Positions 36,997-44,069 of a stretch of 64,000 bases of DNA are shown here, piece after piece (within the stretch, counting starts at the first letter, position 1; every line of letters starts with the position of its first letter). Both the position numbers and the translations under genes were made by a program. Where the stretch lies: assembly GCF_900110835.1 (NCBI RefSeq), contig NZ_FOJG01000001.1, forward strand, positions 620,001 to 684,000, written 5' to 3'. The notes below the pieces were generated by a model that saw only the letters and a list, made by a program, of their open reading frames with translations, did no database searches and was not told where the DNA came from. Source of the DNA: Chitinophaga arvensicola (GTDB lineage: Bacteria > Bacteroidota > Bacteroidia > Chitinophagales > Chitinophagaceae).

Positions 36997-38133
36997 TTAA
37001 CGGATCATCGCCAGTTGCTGCGTTTTCTGCGCAAAGCGTCCTTCTTCATTAATTACAAAAACCTCTTTTTTCAGTTCTGTCCTGGATGTTTCCGGGTTAT
37101 CTTTATACCCTTCTTTCTCCGGATCTTTCTCATATTCAATCTTATAGTCGGTTACTTCAATATCGCCATTACCGGATATAACCGCCTTCCGATAAGGATC
37201 ATTCAGTAATTTCTGACCTGCCAGCAGCATCTTATCCAACACTTTACCACTTGTATTATAGCTTACCATCAGGTAATAAAAAGGCATTCCTTCTGAAAGG
37301 TTTCCCGGATCTTCTACTTCATCGCTGATGCCGTAAATCAGTGTCTTGTATTCAGGTGTTTTCTTTACTTCTCCTACATAAAAAAAGGAACTACCTACAT
37401 CGCGTGAAAACTTGGTGTCTCTCATTTCGGACACATAGATCTCAAAGTCGTAAGAAATAAACTGCTGCCCGAGGTCTTTTGCATAAGCCTTGTCGATTGT
37501 AACAGGCATATGTAATGGTTTGAACTGACCTGCAAAAAGGTTCCATTGCAGTTTCTCCGGATCACCCGCGCCGGCAAAGGCTTCCAGTATGTTGCTTTTA
37601 AAAGCGTAGTTATCTTCTCTTACCCAGGCCAGGTCAGGATCTTTCAGGATGTTATCCATATTGTTATACCCAAACTCTATGGCTGCATACAGGTAATATT
37701 CTGCAGAATCTTTTTTCTTTGAGATGGAATACGCACAGGCTTTATTATACAGCAATTTCGACAAGGGCTTGTAATCCAGCAATTCGGCCATATCATATGC
37801 AGAAAGCGCCTCGCCTACTTTACGGGTATCCATCAGGGCATTACCCAGTTCATAATAACTCTTTGCCTGTGGTTGCAGTAAAATTGATTTAATAAAGAGG
37901 TCAACACTACCCGCAGCATTCTTCTTATTCCGGTATAAATCAATCGCTTTCAGGAATACTTTTTCTGCCGCATTATTCTTTCCGGCAGCATGAGCGGCTA
38001 CATATTTTACAGAGTCGGCGTTATAAAGTGAGGCCACACTGAGCTTTGTTGTCTGATCCTGCTTATCATGTGCTGTTTTCACATCACAGGAGGCTAACAG
38101 CGCACATAAGGCAAACAAAGGTATAAAGCGCAT
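36997..38133 (-). CDS. TPR-containing lipoprotein
   Basis: 378 residues; the lipoprotein signal ends ALLASC (Cys16). Residues 50-190 hold about three tetratricopeptide-like helical repeats (AAEKVFLKAIDLYRNKKNA, SYYELGNALMDTRKVGEAL, LLYNKACAYSISKKKDSAE). The C-terminal 180 residues are beta-rich and unrecognised. TPR lipoproteins usually serve as scaffolds at the periplasmic face of a membrane. Monocistronic between two hairpins. Confidence 0.78.
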   Translation of the reverse strand: MRFIPLFALCALLASCDVKTAHDKQDQTTKLSVASLYNADSVKYVAAHAAGKNNAAEKVFLKAIDLYRNKKNAAGSVDLFIKSILLQPQAKSYYELGNALMDTRKVGEALSAYDMAELLDYKPLSKLLYNKACAYSISKKKDSAEYYLYAAIEFGYNNMDNILKDPDLAWVREDNYAFKSNILEAFAGAGDPEKLQWNLFAGQFKPLHMPVTIDKAYAKDLGQQFISYDFEIYVSEMRDTKFSRDVGSSFFYVGEVKKTPEYKTLIYGISDEVEDPGNLSEGMPFYYLMVSYNTSGKVLDKMLLAGQKLLNDPYRKAVISGNGDIEVTDYKIEYEKDPEKEGYKDNPETSRTELKKEVFVINEEGRFAQKTQQLAMIR

Positions 38134-38194
38134 AAGATAGGATTTGTGGATAAAGATAGCGAAGAAATATGAGCCGTGTAACTATAACGGGAAT

Positions 38195-38220
38195 ACCGGC
38201 CGTGCAAAAGCATGGCCGGT
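38195..38220 (-). terminator. hairpin after the GNAT gene
   Basis: ACCGGCCGTGC (38195-38205), loop AAAA, GCATGGCCGGT (38210-38220). It lies downstream of the GNAT operon but has no strong T-run, so termination is uncertain. Confidence 0.5.
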
Positions 38221-38251
38221 TCATTCATTGGCTGTAATTTCACCATCAGGG

Positions 38252-38812
38252 TTATGCCTGTTCCATTACCGGTGACGGTTGGAACAACATGGCAGTACAT
38301 AAACAATTCCTGTAATTTTTGTCTGCCAGGATAGGATAGTTAACACAGCTTTTACACCCTTCCCAGAAAAGCGGATCATGGGTAATCTGATCATAAGTAA
38401 CTGGTTCAAAACCCAACCGGGTATTGAGCTTCATCACCGGTAAGCCGGTGGTGATACTGAATATCTTTGAGTGTGGATAAAGCAACCGGCTCAGTTCAAA
38501 AATCTTTTGCTTGATGGCCTGTGCTACTCTCAGTCCACGGAAGGCGGGCGCCACAATCAAACCGCTGTTGGACACAAACTGCTTGTCTTCCCAGGATTGT
38601 ATATAGGAAAACCCTGCCCAAACACCGTCTGCCGTAAAGGCAATCACAGCTTTCCCTTCCAGGATCTTTTCTTTAATTGTAGCGGGATTTCTTTTTGCAA
38701 TCCCGGTGCCTCTTGCTTTGGCGGAGGCTTCCATTTCTGCTACTATAGGCAGCGCAAAATCAACGTCCATGGCAGTAGCCAACCGGACGACAATTTCCTC
38801 ATCTGTTTCCAT
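38252..38812 (-). CDS. GNAT family N-acetyltransferase with Cys-rich tail
   Basis: 186 residues. The acetyl-CoA-binding part shows VAPAFRGLRVAQAIKQKI, a degenerate form of the R/Q-x-x-G-x-G/A loop. The C-terminal tail has four cysteines, C153xxC156 and C170xC172, in GCKSCVNY and NCLCTAM, likely to bind metal. A similar tail occurs, as I recall, in GNAT proteins of Bacteroidota arginine clusters, but no arg gene is visible here, so its substrate is open. It overlaps the preceding gene by 14 bases. Confidence 0.82.
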   Translation of the reverse strand: METDEEIVVRLATAMDVDFALPIVAEMEASAKARGTGIAKRNPATIKEKILEGKAVIAFTADGVWAGFSYIQSWEDKQFVSNSGLIVAPAFRGLRVAQAIKQKIFELSRLLYPHSKIFSITTGLPVMKLNTRLGFEPVTYDQITHDPLFWEGCKSCVNYPILADKNYRNCLCTAMLFQPSPVMEQA

Positions 38813-39164
38813 TACCTGTCAATTGATATTGTATGTAAAGTGGATAAATTGAATCTGGAATCAGGGAATACATCCGGATCCTGCTCACGGCGTCTGCCAA
38901 TGGAATGCGGCAAAGGGTGGGTAGAAAAACACGTGTAATCGCCTCTTTCACAACGGTATTGCCCCGCTCATATAATCGGCCTGCTACCTGCAGACACTTG
39001 TGAGCTACCGTAAAATTCTGTTCCCTGAGTTGTTTGTCGGTGTAGTCCGTCAAACAACCAATCGTTTCGTAAATGTGAAATACGGCAGGAAACTGGTGCA
39101 ATGCTTTTTTCAGTGCCGGGATGGAATCTTCAATACAAGCGGGCACTTCATACTGATTAATCAT
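38799..39164 (-). CDS. hypothetical protein in GNAT operon
   Basis: 121 residues, mostly helical, with no signal peptide or membrane segment. Conserved-looking stretches are FHIYETIGCLTDYT, AHKCLQVAGRLYERGN and VFLPTLCRIPL; I do not recognise the family with confidence. Its start lies 3 bases after the small membrane peptide gene and its end overlaps the GNAT start, so the three are translated together. Confidence 0.7.
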   Translation of the reverse strand: MINQYEVPACIEDSIPALKKALHQFPAVFHIYETIGCLTDYTDKQLREQNFTVAHKCLQVAGRLYERGNTVVKEAITRVFLPTLCRIPLADAVSRIRMYSLIPDSIYPLYIQYQLTGNGNR

Positions 39165-39167
39165 GGG

Positions 39168-39284
39168 TTATAATTTTACACTGTTATGCACGATCTCCGC
39201 TACCACAGCGATAACAATAAAACCAATAGCGATATAATACATCGCTTTGTGATTAGGTGCCGGCGGTTTTGGATAAGCGCGCAT
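39168..39284 (-). CDS. 38-residue single-pass membrane peptide
   Basis: An open frame too short for most gene finders: MRAYPKPPAPNHKAMYY, then one hydrophobic helix (IAIGFIVIAVVAEIV) and the tail HNSVKL. The proline- and lysine-rich N-terminus would face the cytoplasm. It ends 3 bases before the ATG of the next gene, and tight packing with two further genes in the same direction supports real translation. The function is unknown; a small regulator or subunit at the membrane is one possibility. Confidence 0.6.
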   Translation of the reverse strand: MRAYPKPPAPNHKAMYYIAIGFIVIAVVAEIVHNSVKL

Positions 39285-39648
39285 AATAGTGTTCTTTCCC
39301 ACTATATGCCAAATGCTATTCCATATTCTGTAGAAGAATGTTAAAACTCTGTAGGGTAAAGGGTTTGCAAAGAAAATGTTAAAGACAGCTGGAGGAAATC
39401 AAACTAAAAACCTTCCGTTTCTGAAGGGTGGCTTTCAGAAATTGAAAAAGAAAATAAAGGAGTTATCGGGAGATATGGAACGCGTGGCTTTACAACGGGC
39501 AGCGCAAATTAAGGCGTGTTCATTTCTCAGGTATGATCATCTTACGTATCCGGTTAAAAGTAACTACTGGTATAGCGCTTTCGGTATGCTTTAAAAAGCA
39601 TACACCACATGCTCTCCTATGCCTATGCTTTAAAACCCTCCTGAGTAA
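39285..39648. other. 364-bp gap with one doubtful ORF and a hairpin
   Basis: A 72-codon plus-strand frame (39376-39594) has a lysine-rich N-terminus but no domain, promoter or neighbour support, so I do not call it. Its stop lies inside a perfect hairpin, GTATGCTT-TAAA-AAGCATAC (39584-39603). Apart from that hairpin I see nothing supported. Confidence 0.5.
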
Positions 39649-41055
39649 TCAGGCAACCTGTTTAGCACCAGCGCTTTCCTTTGCTTTGGCCGGTGCCTTT
39701 GCTCCTTTCTTTTTCTTACGCGTCCGGTTCAGCCACATAATAGTCCCGGTAGTGGGAAAAGTGGCGCCCAGCAAGGCGAGAATGAGCGAAAATATTTTTG
39801 AAGGCGTACCAAAGATGGCGCCCGTATGTAATGGCTTTATACTGGCCCGGATCCTTTGCCCGGCGGTCCTTTGCGCAAAGGTTTGGGACTGTAACACCTT
39901 TCCGTTGAACTGATCCAGGTAATAGGTAGTAGTAGTAGCTTCATTCACATTACCGGCAGGCAACAGGCTCACCATAAATGCTGCTTCACCGTCTTTCGGT
40001 GGAGTGAAGGAATAAAATTTAGCATCCGGAACGGCCTTTTTCACAATAGCCAGCGCCGCTTCATAAGTAATCCTGCTACTGTCTGTTGCAGCGGCCTGTT
40101 CAGAAACCGGTGCCACCGACGGCTTTGGAGACACGCCCAATGTAGCGTAAAAAGCCTTGCTAAACCATTCAAACGACCAGGTTAATCCGGTAAAGGCGAC
40201 TATAAAAAGGAATATAGAGGTATAAAAACCGAGTACCACATGCAGATCGTTGGTCACACGCTTCCAGTTGCCATCCCATTTCACTTTGATCCGTTGCTTG
40301 AAAATATTGCGTGTTTTAGGCCACCACAGAATGATACCCGTAATCAGGATAAATAAAAAGATAAAAGTGCTGATACCAGTGATCATTTTGCCAGTAGGCC
40401 CGGCCAGTAACCAACGGTGCAGGGAAAATACCTGGTAATAGAAAGATTGCTGATAACTGTATACTTCAATCACCTGGCCGGTATAAGGATTTACGAAAGC
40501 AATACGGCCCTTTTCTTTCTTGGGAGCTGCGCCTTCTTTGCCTCCGGATTTCATTTTGTCTTGCCTGTCTGGCTGCGCGTCTTTTTCAGGTGCCGGTTTG
40601 GCGGTCTGCGCATCTGCGGCGCTACGATCATCCTGAGATCCGGCTTTCCCTGTTTTTTCGCCGGTAGTTACAATGGCAGCGCCGGGATTGCCCTGCTCTT
40701 CATGCCGCTGCCTCTTACTCCCGTCTTTCTCTCCTCCTACTTTTCCTTCTCCCTTTCCACCTTTTTTTCCACCTTTCTTCCCTTCTTCTACCGTCACCTG
40801 GATGGTTCGCGCAGGATCGGCAAATAACTGTATCCGGGAAATACTTGCGCCAGGAACGGCTTGTTGTACCAATGCTGCCACCTTGTCGAGCGGCAAACGC
40901 TCGCCGGAAGGCATCACATAATAACGGTCGTGATGAAATGCTTCGGTTAATTCCTTCTCAAATACCAGTAAAGCACCGGTTAAACAACTGATGGTAATGA
41001 CCAGGCCGGCTGTAAGGCCCAGGTATAAGTGTATGCGCCGGAAAAAAACTTTCAT
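39649..41055 (-). CDS. PepSY-associated membrane protein with low-complexity insert
   Basis: 468 residues of the PepSY_TM (PiuB-like) family, with four main transmembrane segments: about 10-30, 210-245, 275-300 and 425-450. HRWLL (about 212) and LHVVLGFYTS, with SLH and LHTG histidines, match the family pattern and could bind heme or a metal. Members act in iron uptake or reduction of siderophore-bound iron. An unusual Lys/Gly/Asp-rich stretch of about 93 residues (91-183) splits the first periplasmic PepSY domain, and another Lys/Ala-rich segment ends the protein. No TonB receptor is adjacent. Confidence 0.85.
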   Translation of the reverse strand: MKVFFRRIHLYLGLTAGLVITISCLTGALLVFEKELTEAFHHDRYYVMPSGERLPLDKVAALVQQAVPGASISRIQLFADPARTIQVTVEEGKKGGKKGGKGEGKVGGEKDGSKRQRHEEQGNPGAAIVTTGEKTGKAGSQDDRSAADAQTAKPAPEKDAQPDRQDKMKSGGKEGAAPKKEKGRIAFVNPYTGQVIEVYSYQQSFYYQVFSLHRWLLAGPTGKMITGISTFIFLFILITGIILWWPKTRNIFKQRIKVKWDGNWKRVTNDLHVVLGFYTSIFLFIVAFTGLTWSFEWFSKAFYATLGVSPKPSVAPVSEQAAATDSSRITYEAALAIVKKAVPDAKFYSFTPPKDGEAAFMVSLLPAGNVNEATTTTYYLDQFNGKVLQSQTFAQRTAGQRIRASIKPLHTGAIFGTPSKIFSLILALLGATFPTTGTIMWLNRTRKKKKGAKAPAKAKESAGAKQVA

Positions 41056-41165
41056 GTTGGAATTGATCGTAACTGCAAAGGAACTCCACGCGCGGGTTAA
41101 TATGGTGTCGAAAACGGAAATTTATTTACGCAATGCAGAATGTCTACAATATTCAAATAAAAAAA

Positions 41166-41198
41166 ATCGTCATATATGCCGCAGGCACATATGACGAT
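41166..41198 (-). terminator. ybaB terminator
   Basis: ATCGTCATAT-TGCC pairs with GGCA-ATATGACGAT (15 bp, one mismatch) around a GCA loop. On the minus strand it runs into eight T. Confidence 0.8.
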
Positions 41199-41217
41199 CC
41201 CATCAATAAACAATATC

Positions 41218-41520
41218 TTATAACAAGCCTCCCAGCATACCGCCGGTAGCACTCTTGATCTCTGCTTCCCAGGAATTTTCTGCGTCTTTCAGGGCACGGT
41301 TTAACGCCGTTACCAGCAGATCTTCCATTTCTTCCTTGTTTTCCGGCGTCAACAGATGCGCGGCTACATCAATACTTTTCACCTGGCGGTTACCATCCAC
41401 GGTTACTTTCACGGCGCCATCACCGGCCTCACCGGTTAACGTTACAGTTGCCAGACGCACCTTCATTTCCTTCATTTTCTCCTTGATCTGCGACAGCTTT
41501 CCAAATATATCACCAAACAT
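41218..41520 (-). CDS. ybaB: YbaB/EbfC nucleoid-associated protein
   Basis: Small homodimeric DNA-binding protein. With ATG 41520 it is 100 residues: a start MFGDIFGKLSQIKEKMKEM, beta strands with VTVDGNRQVKSIDV, an acidic helix ENKEEMEDLLVTALN and a Gly-rich tail. The longer frame adds unrelated sequence overlapping the divergent gene. It is usually found near recR/dnaX, which are absent here. Confidence 0.9.
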   Translation of the reverse strand: MFGDIFGKLSQIKEKMKEMKVRLATVTLTGEAGDGAVKVTVDGNRQVKSIDVAAHLLTPENKEEMEDLLVTALNRALKDAENSWEAEIKSATGGMLGGLL

Positions 41521-41635
41521 ATCCTGTGTTTTTAAGAACGGCAAAGATAGCGGAAATTGTTTTACACGGAAAGAAGAGGTATCCGCATAAATGAGCAATT
41601 ACGTATCTTACTGGCAGGTAATAGCAATAAGCGTA

Positions 41636-42871
41636 ATGGAAACTAAAGTTTGTATCATAGGGGCCGGGCCCGGAGGAGCTACTGCAGCACTGCAGCTCGC
41701 CCAGCTTGGCATTGAATGTATCGTAGTAGATAAAGCCGTATTTCCGAGGGATAAAGTCTGTGGAGATGGGCTAAGCGGGAAAGTGCTCACACTCCTCGAA
41801 CGGATCGACAAAGGCATCGGAGAACGCTTACAGCAAGCCATGTTTAAGGCCGACAGCTGGGGCGTTACCTTCGTAGCCCCCAACCGGATCGGAATGGACA
41901 TCCCCTACCGGATGGGCTACCAGGAAGATATGAGCAATCCCCGTGGATTTGTCTGCAAACGTATCGACTTCGATAATTTCCTGGTAGACGAAATGAAACG
42001 CCGTCCTGAAATTCATCTGTACGAAGGCGTAAGCATCGATAAATATGAACTGGCGCCCGATGGCTACCATCTCTCCAGTAAAGATGGCAACTTCCAGGTA
42101 AAAGCCGATATCGTGATTGTAGCCAATGGCGCCCACTCCGGATTTACCCGCGATGTGGCCGGCATCAGAATGGAACCGGAACATTACGTAGCCGGTATCA
42201 GGGCCTATTATAAAGGTATCACCGACCTGCATAAAGACAACTTCATTGAATTGCACTTCCTGAAAAACATGCTCCCCGGCTACCTGTGGATCTTCCCGCT
42301 TCCAAACGGCGAAGCCAATGTAGGCGTAGGCATGCTCAGCAACTCTGCCCGTAACAATAAAGTAAATCTTAAACAGCTCATGCTGGACACGCTCGCCACC
42401 GACCCGGTGATGAAGGAACGCTTTAAAAATGCGGAACTCACCGGTACCATCGATGGTTATGGTTTACCCCTGGGCAGCAAAAAACGTAAACTCCACGGAG
42501 AACGCTATATGCTGGTGGGAGATGCCGGCTTCCTCATTGATCCTTTTACAGGAGAAGGTATCGGCAATGCGCTCTACTCCGGCAGAATAGCCGCCCAGCA
42601 AGCCGCTGCAGCTATTGAGGCAAAAAACTACTCAGACGCTTTCTTTAATACCTACGACGAAAACGTATACCGCATCCTCGGACCGGAATTACAGGTAAGC
42701 ACCAAACTGCAGAAACTTATCAAATATCCATGGCTGTTTAATATGCTGATGAAAATGGGCTCCCGCAATAAACAACTGAAAGACCTGATGTCCTGCATGT
42801 TCCATGAAGTAGACCTCCGCAAAAAACTGGGCCACCCCATGTTCTATGTAAAATTGTTATTTAACAGATAA
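41636..42871 (+). CDS. geranylgeranyl reductase-like FAD oxidoreductase
   Basis: 411 residues with ATG 41636, chosen so that the FAD-binding GAGPGG lies about 10 residues from the start. Other blocks of the family are KAVFPRDKVCGDGLSG, with a Cys at the active site, and a GDAGFLIDPFTGEGIGNAL FAD-ribityl motif. The family reduces isoprenoid chains (e.g. of menaquinone or archaeal lipids) or acts as a generic monooxygenase-like reductase. Bacteroidota copies are common but uncharacterised. A DUF2891 gene starts 14 bases downstream. Confidence 0.85.
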   Translation: METKVCIIGAGPGGATAALQLAQLGIECIVVDKAVFPRDKVCGDGLSGKVLTLLERIDKGIGERLQQAMFKADSWGVTFVAPNRIGMDIPYRMGYQEDMSNPRGFVCKRIDFDNFLVDEMKRRPEIHLYEGVSIDKYELAPDGYHLSSKDGNFQVKADIVIVANGAHSGFTRDVAGIRMEPEHYVAGIRAYYKGITDLHKDNFIELHFLKNMLPGYLWIFPLPNGEANVGVGMLSNSARNNKVNLKQLMLDTLATDPVMKERFKNAELTGTIDGYGLPLGSKKRKLHGERYMLVGDAGFLIDPFTGEGIGNALYSGRIAAQQAAAAIEAKNYSDAFFNTYDENVYRILGPELQVSTKLQKLIKYPWLFNMLMKMGSRNKQLKDLMSCMFHEVDLRKKLGHPMFYVKLLFNR

Positions 42872-42885
42872 AAGTATTTTCCGTC

Positions 42886-43989
42886 GTGAAGTTTTTAGGC
42901 CAGTTATCCGTCATCCTCTTTTCTGCTTTCACCATGAACGCACAGGTACCTTCTCCGCAGCCAAACCAGCCGGCAGCCACCCGCCTCACCCGCGATATCG
43001 CCAATAAACTGGCCGAACTGCCGCTGAAATGCCTGGAACTGGAATTTCCCTACAAAACAGGAATCGTTTTTACGGATAGCTCCCTGCTCACCGCCCCTAA
43101 GAATTATCATCCCGCGTTCTACGGATGTTTCGACTGGCACAGCAGCGTACACGGACACTGGATGTTGGTAAGACTCCTCAAGTCCTACCCGGACCTGGCC
43201 AAAGCTTCGGATATTAAAAGCAAACTGGCCGCTCACCTATCTGCCGAAAACATAAAAGCAGAACAACAACTCTTCAACAGCGCAGAAAATAAAAGCTTTG
43301 AACGCATCTATGGATGGAGCTGGCTGCTCCAGCTCCAGAATGAACTGCTCACCTGGAACGACCCGCTGGGTCAATCCATGAGCAAAAATCTGCAGCCACT
43401 GGCCTCCCAGTTTTCCGCCGCCTACATCCAGTTCCTCGATAAAATCATGTATCCCATCCGCGTGGGAGAACATACCAACCTGGCCTTCGGCCTTTGCCTG
43501 GCATGGGATTATGCCATCACCACCAAAGATGCACCTCTGCAGAAAGCCATTCATGATGCCGCTATCCGCTTCTATGCCGCCGATAAAAATGCACCGGTAC
43601 AATGGGAACCAGGAGGCTACGACTTCCTCTCCCCCAGCCTGGAAGAAGCAGATCTGATGCGCAGGATATTGCCCGAAGCCGACTACCGTAAATGGTTATA
43701 CGCCTTTTTACCTGGCCTCTTCGAAAACAAAATCCAGATCCTCCAGGTAGCACAGGTGAAAGACCGTACCGATGGTAAACTCGTTCACCTCGACGGACTA
43801 AATCTCAGTCGCACCTGGTGCCTGGAAGCCATCGCCGAGCATGGCGGTAAAAACCAGCAAGCCATCCGCAAACTGGCCCACGAACATATGGAAGCCGGCC
43901 TCAAACAGGTATTCAGCGGAAGCTATGCCGGTGAACACTGGCTCGCCTCTTTTGCCGTTTATATGCTGACTATCGGAAAACAACCGTAA
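42886..43989 (+). CDS. DUF2891 family secreted protein
   Basis: 367 residues with a GTG start and a signal peptide (ending about NAQV). HPAFYGCFDWHSSVHGHW is the DUF2891 signature, and RVGEHTNLAFG and PGGYDFLSPSLEEADLM follow. The fold looks like an (alpha/alpha)6 barrel, as in glycosidases or lyases, and the conserved His-Trp-His cluster could form an active site; activity is unknown. It lies 14 bases after the flavoprotein gene. Confidence 0.85.
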   Translation: MKFLGQLSVILFSAFTMNAQVPSPQPNQPAATRLTRDIANKLAELPLKCLELEFPYKTGIVFTDSSLLTAPKNYHPAFYGCFDWHSSVHGHWMLVRLLKSYPDLAKASDIKSKLAAHLSAENIKAEQQLFNSAENKSFERIYGWSWLLQLQNELLTWNDPLGQSMSKNLQPLASQFSAAYIQFLDKIMYPIRVGEHTNLAFGLCLAWDYAITTKDAPLQKAIHDAAIRFYAADKNAPVQWEPGGYDFLSPSLEEADLMRRILPEADYRKWLYAFLPGLFENKIQILQVAQVKDRTDGKLVHLDGLNLSRTWCLEAIAEHGGKNQQAIRKLAHEHMEAGLKQVFSGSYAGEHWLASFAVYMLTIGKQP

Positions 43990-44069
43990 ATTCAACAACA
44001 CTTTTTTAATATCCCTATCGTTACCTGTAGTTCCTGACAACCCGAAAAGGTGTATCTATCAAGCTAATT

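Noticed and set aside
39376..39594. 72-codon plus-strand frame with Lys-rich N-terminus
   Set aside because: No promoter or neighbour support, ends inside a hairpin; described as part of the gap.
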